The notes: generated from the sequence alone by a model not told the origin. A stretch of 64,000 nucleotides of DNA from Tridacna crocea (GCA_943736015.1 OX031065.1:39880427-39944426); one strand, 5' to 3'. Counted from the stretch's first letter, positions 44,700 through 56,006 are shown. Program-made: numbers and translations.

Positions 44700-45745
44700 G
44701 GTTTTCCATAATGAAACGTGTGTGTAAATCGGTGCCTAAGAAGAGCATGACAGCTTTTCAAATAGATGCACCCACTTTGACGGTGAAATACCGAGATCAA
44801 AAGAACACCCAGCTAACCCTTTACTAACTTTTCAATGAAACAAGTATAGCACGTATTTGCCCACTGAAAATGAATCCCGTAAATTCAAACTGTATAATGT
44901 CCCAGTTTTTGGTAAATAGACTGTGTCTGTCTATTTGCAGATACTGGAACGATTTAAAAAAAAAAAGAATTACTATCAATTTAATAGTTTAAATAATTCA
45001 AACCACCAGCTCCTTGATTTCGAGCCTGTACGTTACAAACTTAGCTACGGAATTCGGCAAACATTTGTTGATCAATCAGACCTAAAAACAGCGAAGGTCT
45101 ATTGCACTTAGATAAATGCTATTTTTCCCCTTTTTTCGCTATTTTGGATAGCAAAGAAAAAGGAAAAAATGTTGGTTACCAGAACTTTATCCCTATTTAA
45201 CAACATTTTCAAAAGCAATATTTCTCAGGCTCGTAAAAAGCTTGGGTTATGTGGTATAGAGCTTTAACCTTTTACCAAACATTTCCTAGTTTTTATGACC
45301 GTGAGATAGAAGCCTTATGAAAACATTGTGGGAAAAGGAGAAAATGCTGGTAACAAGCATTTTTCTCCTTTTCCCACAATGTTTCATACCCTGCTGGAAT
45401 CGAATGTCAATTTTTGACTTACGTAGTGATCTGCAAGTGCTTTCAATTTTGTTCAGTCTAAAATTTGTCGTCTGGTAAAAGGTTAAAAAGTTACCGTGAA
45501 TGTTTTCATCCGACATCAACACCTTAGACTCGTCCAGATACTTAGCATATGGAGACGATCGAATTAAAAAAGGCCAAATGGTTGTAATTGTCCTTGAAAA
45601 AGTAAAAGAATATTGTTCGGACAGGAGAAAGTGTTGCAATCCCGTCCTTTTTTTCCCACAATATTTTCTCTCAGACTTTAAAAATTCATTTATCACAGAT
45701 GTCTCTGAACTGTATATTCATTACTTTTTTTCCGTTTTTTTTTTT
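44700..45745 (+). repeat. Duplicated segment copy 2, first half
   Basis: It corresponds to 17330-18385 of copy 1 (GGTGCCTAAGAAGAGCA; GAGCCTGTACGTTACAAACT; CTTAGCATATGGAGACGAT). It carries one extra MITE (45264-45486). It stops at the T run before the Helentron-like element at 45748. Its continuation is at 56025. Confidence 0.7.
45264..45486 (+). repeat. M1 MITE, absent from copy 1 of the duplication
   Basis: It is 223 bp with TTAA at both ends, left end CCTTTTACCAAAC, right end GTCTGGTAAAAGG. At the equivalent place in copy 1 (18168-18171) there is a single TTAA and no MITE. Confidence 0.85.
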
Positions 45746-45747
45746 TT

Positions 45748-48583
45748 AGCTCACCTGAGCACATAGTGCTCAGGGTGAGCTATTGTGATCGATCGTTGTC
45801 CGGCGTCCGTCCGTCCGTGTGTCCGTCCGTCCGTCTGTCCGTCCGTCCGTCCGTGAACAATTATTTAAAAATTCTTCTCCTCTGAAACCGCCCAACAGAT
45901 TTCAGTGAAACTTCACAGAAATGATCCTTAGGTGATGCACTTTCAAAATACTTCAAAGATTTGAATTCCATGGAGAACTCTGGTTGCCATGGCAACCGAG
46001 AGAAAAAACTTTAAAAAATCTTCTTGTCCCAAACCGTAAGGGCTAGAGCTCTCATATTTTGCATGTAGCATCATCTAGTGACCCTCTACCAAAATACTTC
46101 AAATTATGGCCCTAGTTTGAAAATGGCCCTATGTTGTGGGTTCTTGGATTTCACATGGAGATAAAGAAGGAAATCTTAAAAAATTACTTGTCCCAAACCA
46201 TAAAGGCTAGAGCTCTCATATATGGCATGTAGTATCATCTAGTGGCCCTCTATTAAAATACTTCAAATAATGGCCCTAGTGTAGAAATTGGCCCTATGTT
46301 GTGGGTTCTCAGATTTCACATAGAGATAAAGAAGGAAATCTTTAAAAATCTTCTTGTCCCAAACCGTAAGGGCTAGAGTTTTCATATTTGGCATGTAGCA
46401 TCATCTAGTGACCCTCTACCAAAATACTTCAAATTATGGCCCTAGTTTGAAAATGGGCCTATGTTGTGGGTTCTCGGATTTCACATAGAGATAAAGAATG
46501 AAATCTTTAAAAATCTTCTTGTCCCAAACCATAAGGGCTAGAGCTCTCATATATGGCATGTAGTATCATCTAGTGGCCCTCTACCAAAATACTTCAAATA
46601 ATGGCCCTAGTATGGAAATTGGCCGTATGTTGTGGGTTCTCCGATTCCACATAGAGATAAAGAAGGAAATCTATAAAAAAAACTTTATGTCCCAAACCTT
46701 AAGGGCTAGAGCTTTCATATTTGGCATGCAGCATCATCTAGTGGCCCTCTACCAAAATACTTCAAATTATGGCCCTAGTGTTGAAAATGGCCCTATGTTA
46801 TGGGTTCTCCGATTTCACATAGAGATAAAGAAGGAAATCTGTAAAAAACTTCTTGTCCCAAACCTTAAGGGCTACAGCTTTCATATTTGGCATGTAGCAT
46901 CATCTAGTGACCCTCTACCAAAATACTTCAAATTATGGCCCTAGTGTTGAAAATGGCCTTATGTTGTGGGTCCACAGATTTCACATAATGATAAAGAAGG
47001 AAATCTGTAAAAATCTTCTTGTCCCAAACCTTAAGGGCTAGAGCTTTCATATTTGTCATGTAGCATCATCTCGTGACCCTCTACCAAAATACGTCAAATT
47101 ATGGACCTAGTGTGGAAAATGGTCCTATGTTGTGGGTTCTCGGATTTCACATAGAGATAAAGAAGGAAATCTTTAAATATCTTCTTGTCCCAAACCATAA
47201 GGGCTAGAGCTCTCATATATGGCATGTAGTATCATCTAGTGGCCCTCTACCAAAATACTTCAAATAATGGCCCTAGTGTGGAAATTGGCCCTATGTTGTG
47301 GGTTCTCCGATTCCACATAGAGATAAAGAAGGAAATCTATAAAAAACTTTATGTCCCAAACCTTAAGGGCTAGAGCTTTCATATTTGGCATGCAGCATCA
47401 TCTAGTGGCCCTCTACCGAAATACTTCAAATTATGGCCCTAGTGTTGAAAATGGCCCTATGTTGTGGGTTCTTGGATTTCACATAGAGATAAAGAAGGAA
47501 ATCTTTAAATATCTTCTTGTCCCAAACCATAAAGGCTAGAGCTCTCATATATGGCATGTAGTATCATCTAGTGGCCCCCTATTAAAATATTTCAAATAAT
47601 GGCCCTAGTATGGAAATTGGCCCTATGTTGTGGGTTCTTCGATTCCACATAGAGATAAAGAAGGAAATCTATAAAAAACTTTATGTCCCAAACCTTAAGG
47701 GCTAGAGCTTTCATATTTGGCATGTAGCATCATCTAGTGGCCCTCTACCAAAATACTTCAAATTATGGCCCTAGTTTGAAAATGGCCCTATGTTGTGGGT
47801 TCTCGGATTTCACATAGAGATAAAGAAGGAAATCTTTAAAAATCTTCTTGTCCCAAACCATAAGGGCTAGAGCTCTCATATATGGCATGTAGTATCATCT
47901 AGTGGCCCTCTACCAAAATACTTCAAATAATGGCCCTAGTGTGGAAATTGGCCCTATGTTATGGGTTCTCCGATTTCACATAGAGATAAAGAAGGAAATC
48001 TGTAAAAAACTTCTTGTCCCAAACCTTAAGGGCTAGAGCTTTCATATTTGGCATGTAGCATTATCTAGTGACCCTCTACCAAAATACTTCAAATTATGGC
48101 CCTAGTGTTGAAAATGGCCTTATGTTGTGGGTCCTCAGATTTCACATAATGATAAAGAAGGAAATCTGTAAAAATCTTCTTGTCCCAAACCTTAAGGGCT
48201 AGAGCTTTCATATTTGGCATGTAGCATCATCTAGTGACCCTCTACCAAAATATGTCAAATTATGGCCCTAGTGTGGAAAATGGGCCTATGTTGTGGGTTC
48301 TCGGATTTCACATAGAGACAAAGAAGGAAATCTTTAAATATCTTCTTGTCCCAAACCATAAGGGCTAGAGCTCTCATATATGGCATGTAGTATCATTTAG
48401 TGGCCCTCTACCAAAATACTTCAAATAATGGCCCTAGTGTGGAAATTGGCCCTATGTTGTGGGTTCTCAGATTTCACATAGAGATAAAGAAGGAAATCTT
48501 CAAAAGTCTTCTTGTCCCAAACCTTAAGGGCTAGAGCTTTCATATTTGGCATGTAGCATCATCTAGTGGCCCTCTACCAAAAT
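45748..48583 (+). mobile_element. Helentron-like element, AGCTCACC family, 3'-truncated, 16-unit array
   Basis: It starts AGCTCACCTGAGCAC after a T run, with hairpin GAGCAC-ATA-GTGCTC and a long GTCCGTCC run. About sixteen ~165-bp units lie between ~46010 and 48583, each with TTGTCCCAAACC, AAGGGCTAGAGCT, GCCCTCTACCAAAATACTTC and GATAAAGAAGGAAATCT. The array is cut at 48583 by MITE sequence. No 3' hairpin is attached. Confidence 0.8.
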
Positions 48584-48943
48584 CGTATTTAAATGGTCGT
48601 CTGCAAATTGGTCCAAATTGGACAAGGCCACAGTTTTCTTGTGTGAAAAAGAGTTTAGCATGTCTAACACAAATCATGGTTTTTACTACCCTGTTAAAGG
48701 AGTCTTTTGCAATTATTGTTGAAAAAAGAGAAAATGCTGGTAACCAACATGTTTTTCTCTTTTCATGACGTTTCTTACTTTCTCAAAGACATGTGTCATG
48801 TAAGGTACATTTAATTTGTCACCTGCAGACACTTTCAATTTAGTCTAGTTCAAAACTTTGTTGTTTGGAAAAGGGTTTTATATGTTGTCTTCAGAAAATT
48901 CATATTGACAAACCTGTAACTTTGTTGTTTGCTGAAGGGTTAA
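48584..48943 (+). repeat. Three M1 MITE pieces
   Basis: A right arm lies at about 48584-48657 (GGTCGTCTGCAAATTGG). A nearly whole diverged copy lies at about 48655-48879 with core GAGAAAATGCTGGTAACC. A third right-end piece lies at about 48881-48943 ending GAAGGGTTAA. Confidence 0.6.
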
Positions 48944-49115
48944 CCCTCAAAGTGTTGAATCTGAATTTGATTGTCTTCATAGACATTATGGATCAAGATC
49001 AGACTTCATAGAACATAGTCTGATCTTGGATTTATGCTGTACATTTATTTGCCAGATATATTGACAGAAAGAGAGATTTAAATATATACCTGTGATACAT
49101 TTAGTACTACAACAT
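48940..49115 (+). repeat. M2 MITE-like repeat, diverged
   Basis: It begins TTAACCCTCAAAG. The core is GATCAAGATCAGACTTCATA then ATAGTCTGATCTTGGAT. End unclear. Confidence 0.45.
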
Positions 49116-49523
49116 TTATAAGGCACAAAGAAGACACCTTTTGAAAACTTTTGCAGATCAAGGAAAAAGTGTGGCTGAATTTTTTTGTGTGTTCCAACAA
49201 TTTCATTTACCCTTTTTAAGGCTTTGAGGGAACCAAAGAAATATGCTTTTTTAAAACTTGAAATCGTGTGGAATAGCTTAGAATTTGATCAGTTGTGTAC
49301 ACAGATCAATTACCAAGATTTTTGGCATTTCTGATATGTCTTGCAATCTTGCCCATCAGGGCCAATATGTAACATGAAGATACAAGAATGATCACAAGAT
49401 GAAATTAACTATAAACCAGTAAAAATGTGTCTTTAATTGATCCCCAACTTGCATAACAGACTGGGGTCATTTCGTAAAGGGATAATGCACAGTAGGACGT
49501 AGAATACAGGCAAATGAAACCAT
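49116..49523. other. Unassigned stretch
   Basis: No feature recognised beyond weak M1 traces near 49130-49270. Confidence 0.3.
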
Positions 49524-49747
49524 TTAACCAATTTACCATACAATCCTGACTTTTAACGACACAAAGGACAATGCCTTTTGAAAAAAAAATGTGGAAAAAG
49601 TAGAAAATGCTGGTCACCAGCATTTTCTACTTTTGTAACAGTTTACAACCCCTTCAATGCAAATTTTATTTTTTTTTTTTCATATTTATCTTGTCGTCTA
49701 CAAATACTTTAAACAGGTTTTTAATTTTGTTGTTTGGTAAACTGTCA
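49524..49747 (+). repeat. M1 MITE
   Basis: It begins TTAACCAATTTACCATACAA. The core AGAAAATGCTGGTCACCAGC continues into its complement. The right end is worn (GGTAAACTGTCAA). Confidence 0.7.
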
Positions 49748-49771
49748 AAGCAGTCACTTTAAAATAGCTCT

Positions 49772-49990
49772 TTAAAATGCCCTTTACTAAACAATCCCTG
49801 TTTTTAGGAACCTGAGACAAACCTTTTCAAAACATCGTAGGAAAAGGAGAAAATGCTGGTAACCAGCATTTTCTCCTTTTCCTACAATGTTTTCTACCCT
49901 TCCGGAAACTAGTTTCTAATTGTACTCACATCAATTATATCATCTGCAAATGCTCTCAGTTTAGACCAGTCTAATAGCATTTCTCATCTT
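49772..49990 (+). repeat. M1 MITE, right end lost
   Basis: The left end is CCCTTTACTAAACAATCCC. The core stem reads GTAGGAAAAGGAG, with CTCCTTTTCCTAC opposite, so the G-to-A change is matched on the other side. The right arm fades near 49985. Confidence 0.65.
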
Positions 49991-50145
49991 TTTTTACTAC
50001 TGTTTTCTTCAGTTTTAATTAAAGGAATTATGAAACTTCACACTTGTATTGTAAGTCAAAAGCTTCAGCATTTGCCAACTGTTATTTTAATCAATGCAAA
50101 ATCATGTGATGAGAAAAGGGTGCTTAATGTTTTTCAGGTATTATT

Positions 50146-51003
50146 AGCTCACCTGAGCACAAAGTGCTCAGGATGAGCTATTGTGATCACTCACCGTCTG
50201 GCGGCGTTCGGCGTCCGTCCGTCAACCGTCCATCCACACTTTTTTGTTTACACTCTAACATCTACAAATATTAACCAATCAGCACCAAACTTGGTCAAAA
50301 TGTATATGACCATAAGATCTCGGATGAGTTGGATTATGGGTGTAATCGGACCAGAAGGACTGGAGTTATTTTCCCTAAATTAGAAAAATTGCTATATTTG
50401 ACTTTGTTTACACTCTAGCATCTACAAATATTAACCAATCAGCACCAAACTTGGTCAAAATGTATATGACCATACGATCTCGGATGAGTTCGATTATGGG
50501 TGTAATCAGACCAGAACGACTGGAGTTATTTGCCCTTGAATTAGAAAAATTGCTATATTTGACTTTGTTTACACTCTAGCATCTACAAATATTAACTAAT
50601 CAGCACCAAACTTGGTCGAAATGTATATGACCATAAATCTCGAATGAGTTCGATTATGGGTGTAATCGGACCAGAACGACTGAAGTTATTTGCCCTTGAA
50701 TTAGAAAAACTGCTATATTTGACTTTGTTTACACTCTAGCATCTACAAATATTAACCAATCAGCACTAAACTTGGTGTAAATATATGTGACCGTAAGATC
50801 TCGGGTGAGTTCGATTATGTGTCTAATCGGACCAGAACGACTGGAGTTATTTGCCCTTGAACTAAAAAAATTGCTACATTTGACTTTGTTTACACTCTAG
50901 CATCTACAAATTTAAACCAATCACCACTAAACTTGGTCGAAATATATATGACCGTAAGATCTCGAATGAGTTTGATTGTAGGTCTAATAGGACCAGTTAT
51001 TGC
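50146..51003 (+). mobile_element. Helentron-like element, AGCTCACC family, different core
   Basis: It starts AGCTCACCTGAGCACAAAG with hairpin GAGCAC-AAA-GTGCTC. The core is five ~161-bp units quite unlike those of its relatives: TTTGTTTACACTCTAGCATC, AACCAATCAGCACCAAACTT, GAGTTCGATTATGGGTGTAA. The 3' hairpin is missing. Confidence 0.7.
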
Positions 51004-51600
51004 TGTGTCATGGAAAAAGGGGGCTTGACGTATATTTTCATTGTGGACCAATATCTCTAACTACGGCAAAATGTCATGAAACTTCATCTTTTTGTTGTTT
51101 ATTGCAAGCCACCGACAATAGTTACTTGTTTTTATTTCATGAAATGCCTTGTCATGAAAAAAGGGGGCTAAGTGTTTAATTTCGTCATAAACCAATGACC
51201 ATCTGTTTGTCCATCTTTCAGGACAGATATCTTCTAAAATCCTTGACAAAAACTATTAGAAATTCATACAGGTGTTCCTAATGATGTCTGCTGATATTTA
51301 TTAGTTTTTTTGCCTTTTTGATATCAAATACTGTCTCATAGGAAAAAGGGGCTTCATGTATATTTCTGTTAAGGATCAATATACACGTATCTTCAACTCA
51401 AAATCATGGACAAAAATTTGTGAAACTTCATAAGTGTGTTCCTTATGATAGTCCGCTAATATCATTAGTTTAGATTTTTTTATTAAATGTCGTGTCATGG
51501 AAAAAGGGGGCTTCACATATATTTTCATTATGGATTATATCTCTTTAACTACAGGACAAAATGTTATGAAACTTCATCTTTATGTTATTTATCACAAGCC
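51004..51600 (+). repeat. Tandem array, AAAAAGGGGGCTT unit
   Basis: Four diverged units at about 51004, 51150, 51327 and 51488 share GTGTCATGGAAAAAGGGGGC and ATATTTTCATTATGGA. Inverted single units recur at about 52880 and 53030. Probably the core of another array-type element. Confidence 0.55.
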
Positions 51601-51626
51601 ACAGACAGTGGTTAGGCCTATTTGTT

Positions 51627-52008
51627 AGCTCACCTGAGCACGAAGTGCTGGGTGAGGTATTGTGATTCGTCGTTGTCCAGCGTCTGTCTTTCCACAATTC
51701 CTTTAAACATCTTCTCCTCCTAAACCAATCATGTTGAAACTTGACAGGCATATTCCTTGGGTGAAGTTCTACCAAAGTTGTTACAAGAATTGAATTAACC
51801 TTTTAAATCCAGGGGTCACAATTTTGGGCAAAATTGTATATAGAGCAAAATTTAAAAATGTTTTTGTCTGAAACAAGAAGGCCTAGAGCTTTGATATTTG
51901 GTATGTGGCATTTCCTTGCGGACTTCTACCAATTTTGTTCAAATGATGCTCCTGGGTCAAAACAGGACATAAAGGTATACAGAATGAACTTTAAAAGTCT
52001 TGTTCTAT
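51627..52008 (+). mobile_element. Helentron-like element, AGCTCACC family, 5' fragment
   Basis: It starts AGCTCACCTGAGCACGAAGT and continues with the same leader as 3377 (CACAATT.CTTTAAACATCTT; CTCCTCCTAAACCA) and about one core unit, then is cut by the M1 MITE at 52009. Confidence 0.7.
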
Positions 52009-52212
52009 TTAACCCTTTACCGCACAATCCCAAGTTTTAACGCCTGTGAGAAATAAGGCTCTTGAAAATATTGTGGGAAAAAGAGGAAATACTTGTAACC
52101 AGCATGTTTTCCTTTTTCCACAATGTTTTCAACCCAACCAAAATCAAATTTAAATTTTTGAGTCACATTTATTTTGTTGTCAGCAAATGGTTTGAATTTG
52201 GACAAGTCTTAA
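52009..52212 (+). repeat. M1 MITE
   Basis: Left end TTAACCCTTTACCGCACAATCC. The right arm ends early at GGACAAGTCTTAA, where an M2 repeat begins and shares the TTAA. Confidence 0.7.
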
Positions 52213-52410
52213 CCCTTTAAGCGCCTTTCACTACTATAGTTGCCTTTGTGTCTAGTGTAGATGAGGATCAGACTGCATGAAATGTGCAGTCCGATCATTG
52301 ATCTATACTGTCTGCTTTGTTGAAACACTGCAGACAAAAGGCACCCATGCAGTTGTTATCATCTTGGACTCATTCTGGAATGAAAATGGCCTTTGGGTTT
52401 AGGATTAAAT
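52209..52410 (+). repeat. M2 MITE-like repeat
   Basis: It starts TTAACCCTTTAAGCGCC. The core is GATCAGACTGCATGAAATG then TGCAGTCCGATC. It contains an inner inverted pair GTTGCCTTTGTGTC / CAGACAAAAGGCA. A separate partial core lies near 52755-52792. Confidence 0.55.
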
Positions 52411-53109
52411 TTTGTTGTTTGTTAATGATTTGAGCCAAGCCTGTTAGCTCATTACCTACAGGGCTAGTTATGCAGGGATGTCATTTTAAATCTCAGTTGG
52501 GCCAAGCACTCAGGTAACCAGCATTTTTTTTTTTAACTTTTTCCACAATGTTCTCTACCCATCCCAAATCTAAGTTCATTTTTTGAGACAAATTTATTTT
52601 GTTGTCTGCAAATGCTCTGAATTATAGACCAGTCTAAAATTTTTGTTTGGTAAAGAGATAAAGATAGACCAAGTACTGGTAATATGCATTTCAAGACTGT
52701 GTTGTAGGCAATACTCTCTTGCACAATATAAGGCATATAATTATATCCAAGATCCAACTGCAGTCTGATCTTTATCTACACTGTCTGACAAAACATCCTA
52801 TCTTGCATACCCCTAACCTTTGTTCCCATCTGGTCATTTTTTCCTTTTATCTATTCAGGATGGACTGATACAGTTTAAACTTGACATGAAGCCCCCTTTT
52901 TCCATGACACAGCAATAAATTCCAAAACCCTGACAATATGCGCTAGGTCACTTGATGTGTGAAAGTTTCATCCAAATCTGTTGAGATATGTCAAGTAATT
53001 AAAGAGATATTGGTGAAAATTAAATATAATATGAAGACCCCTTTTTCCATGATGCAGCTGTAAATTGCAGAACCTTGACAATATGCGCTAGGTCACATGA
53101 TAAGAAACA
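52411..53109. repeat. MITE half and inverted AAAAAGGGGG units
   Basis: An M1 right half lies at about 52515-52661 (CCAGCATTTTTTTTTTT to TTTGGTAAAGAGATAA). At 52880 and 53030 there are units reading AAGCCCCCTTTTTCCATGAC, the reverse complement of the 51004 array. Confidence 0.5.
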
Positions 53110-53300
53110 TTCTGTTGAAACTTTTGAAAACATTGTGGAAAAAGGAGAAAATGCTGGTAACCAGCATTTTCTCTTTTTTCCCACAAAGTTTTCTACCCAT
53201 TTAAAGATATATTGTGTCACTTGAGCCAATATGAAAATGTTGTCTGCAAATGCTTTCAATTTGGACAGATCTAAAATTTTGCCGTGTGGTAAAGGGTTAA
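53110..53300 (+). repeat. M1 MITE, left end lost
   Basis: The core is GAGAAAATGCTGGTAACCAG with complement. The right arm is complete to TGTGGTAAAGGGTTAA at 53300. Confidence 0.75.
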
Positions 53301-53869
53301 AGGCCTTGACAGCATTTTTCTCTCTGGCTGTTAGGATGTATCTTTGAACATTGTGTTCATTGTATTTTGAGTTCATTTTTGTTCATTCATTTAACTCTGT
53401 AGTACAGATTTTATCTTGTAAGTCTTAGAAGTCATTATAATTTTTGTTCTTCACTTTGTGGTGTTTGTCTTAATTTATAATTAAGTTTATGACGACCCCC
53501 CCCCCAAAAAAAAAAAGATTTTGGGCATATACTCCACCATGAAATGAAGTACCATTTGAAAGATCTGTTCAGGTAGGGCCAAGGTCAGTGTCACACTTGA
53601 AGGGCAAATTTTTGTAAGCTGGACGCATTGAAAGGTTGGTGCAAGACTATTGCAAGTGTAAATACATTGTTGATGTGTTTACAATAGCCATTACCCATGA
53701 ACATGTCCCTGGACAACCACTGTAGTTGTTGGTGTATTTAACAACATTATAATACTAACTTGTATAGAAAGTCTTGAATCGGCAAACATTCTCTGCTAAG
53801 TTTGCTCAAATCAGGCAACTTTTTGCCACACACCAAAAGGCCTAGGGCTTTGTTATTATTCCTTCAAAA
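53301..53869. other. Unassigned stretch
   Basis: C/A homopolymer at about 53496-53515. No gene recognised. Confidence 0.3.
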
Positions 53870-54311
53870 CTCTGTTCTGGAGGTATATAGGAGTCAGCTT
53901 GTTGGTCCGTCCATCCATCCATCCATCAGTCTTTCTGTAGCATTTTCTTGTCAGAGCTTGTTCTCAACAACTACAGGACAGATTTCATTCAAATTTTAGA
54001 GAGACTCGGTGCCAAGCAAGAATGTGCATATTATATTTTGGTGACGGTTCATTGAATTTTTACAAAATCATTTTCCTTTGATGAAATTTCTTGTTCTCCC
54101 TATTTTTCAACAACTATTGGACAAATATCATTCAAACTTCTCTTAAATATTTATATAACCGGGTTTGGTTAAGAAAGATTATCTTCTTATCTAAACCAAG
54201 AAGACCTAAAGCTTTGGCCTTGCACTTCGATATTTGGTATTTATCTTCATTGTAAATCTTTGCTGCTTGGTACTCAGGTGAGCGATATAGGACCATCATG
54301 GTCCTCTTGTT
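53870..54311 (+). mobile_element. Helentron-like fragment with intact AGCTCACC-family 3' end
   Basis: It opens with GGTATATAGGAGTCAGC and a GTCCGTCCATCC run, which belongs to a TATACCCC-type start. It closes with CTCAGGTGAGCGATATAGG, hairpin GGACCATCATGGTCC and CTCTTGTT. This is either a chimera or a deletion joining two elements. The next element starts nine bases later. Confidence 0.55.
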
Positions 54312-54319
54312 CGTTTTTT

Positions 54320-56006
54320 AGCTCCACTGGCCGAAGGCCAGCGGGCTTATGTCATGGCCCGTTGTCCGTCGTGCGTCCGTCCGTCCGTGCGTCCGTCCGT
54401 CCGTCCGTGCGTTAACTTTTTCTTTAAACATCTTCTTCTCTGAAACTACCCATCCAATTTTGATGAAACTTCACAGAAATGATCCTGTCATAGTCCTCTA
54501 TAGAATTTCTTGAAAGAATTTAATTCCTTCAAAAACTCTGGTTGCCATGGCAACAAAACTGAAAAATTTTAAAAATCTTTGAAAATCTTCTTGTCTGAAA
54601 CCGTAAGGCCTAGGGCCACCAAATTTTGCATGTAGCTTTATCTAGTAGACCTCTACCAAATTTCTTCAAATTATAGCCCTGGGGTCAAAATTGGCCCCGC
54701 CCCGGGGGTCACAAGTTTTACATGGGCTTAGAGAGAACTTTAAAATTCCTCTTCTACCTAGGCATAGGGCCTAGGGCTACCAAATTTGGAATGTAGTTTT
54801 ATCTAGTAGACCTCTTCCAACAGTGTCCAAATTATAGCCCTGGGGTCAAAATTGGCCCCGCCCCGGGGGGTCACAAGTTTTACATGGGCTTATATAGGGA
54901 GAACTTTAAAATTCTTCTTCCACCTAGCCATAGGGCCTAGGACTACCAAATTTGTCATGTAGCTTTATCTAGTGGACCTCTACAAAGGGTGTCCAAATTA
55001 TAGTCCTGGGGTCAAATTTGGCCCGGCCCGGGGGGGGGGTAACAAATTTTACATGGGCTTATATAGGGAAACTTTAATAATCTACTCGTACCTAGCTGCA
55101 AGGGCTAGGGCTATCAAATTTTGCATGTAGCTTTATCTAGGGGGTCTCTACCAAAGGGTGCCCAAATTAAAGCCCTGGGGTCAAATTTAGCCCTGTCACA
55201 GAGGGTCACAAGTTTTACATGGGCTTATATAGGGAAACTTTAATAATCTACTCGTACATAGCCATAAGGCCTAGGGCTACCACATTTTGCGTGTAGCTTT
55301 ATCTTATGGGCCTTTACCAAGAGGGCCCAAATTTTAACTTTGGGGGTCAAGTTTGATCCCACCCCAGGGGTCACAAGTTTTACATTGGCTTTTACAGTAA
55401 AAACTTGATAAACCTGTCTCATGGGTCACATATTTTAGAGGGCCTTTTATTGAGCAAACTTGTTTTACAGGGCTTTTTATTGGGCAAGATTAAAAAATCT
55501 TCTTGTATATAAACACACATTCTAGTTTCATATTGTAGGTCTGGGGTCAAAATTGCCTCCATTCAGGGATCACAAGTTTAACATGGGCTTCAAAATATAG
55601 TCACTTCAATTCAAACATTTATCAAGGGAAATAACTCTTTTTATGAAAGATAAAGTTTGGTACTATTTACTTCCCTTGATTATCAAACTGCTTTGATACA
55701 TGATTGGTGCTAGACATTAAGTTTTTGATAGAAAATGTTCTGTTTTCAAGGAGTGTGATTCATTTTGATGCTAATAGTTATGCTCACATGAGGTGAATAA
55801 TAAATTCAGAGTAAGGTTTCTATCATTCAGCTTATTTTTCCAAGGATTTTACCTTTCATGCCAATGAATTAATCTACTTGTATTGCCTGACAGTGTTCAT
55901 TGTTTTTGAAGGCCCTTTTTTTTTCATGGTCATGAACACTTCAGTTTGTGTGGTAAAGGGTTAAAAAGCCAGTGGAGCGATACAGGGCCATCATGGCCCT
56001 CTTGTT
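54320..56006 (+). mobile_element. Helentron-like element, AGCTCCACTGG family, complete
   Basis: GCTCCACTGGC (54321-54331) is the exact inverse of GCCAGTGGAGC (about 55969-55979). The 5' hairpin is CTGGCC-GAA-GGCCAG. The 3' hairpin GGGCCATCATGGCCC stands before CTCTTGTT. A GTCCGTCCGTCC run follows the 5' end. About five ~165-bp core units carry GGGGTCACAAGTTTTACATG. It is the intact reference copy for this family. Confidence 0.8.

Larger units (their letters stand above)
41517..44702 (+). mobile_element. Second foldback-type element with GTCGAC ends
   Basis: The left end carries three GTCGACAGCCG/ATCGACAGCCGTATC motifs (41519-41592), matching in reverse the right flank of the first foldback. 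Bases 41890-42030 match 24090-24235 inverted; 44530-44702 match 23930-24090 inverted. Between them, ~115-bp units run forward (about 42040-42780), then the same units run inverted (about 42790-43345), giving a long palindrome. Further inverted units lie at 44456-44640. Each unit has TCGACTTGTCATTATA, CTAGCTTGCTGATATG, GTAAACCTTGTATTATG. No transposase seen. Confidence 0.6.

Noticed and set aside
46573-47539. Open frames of 62-123 codons in the 16-unit array
   Set aside because: They repeat with the tandem unit, are not conserved in all units and have no domain.
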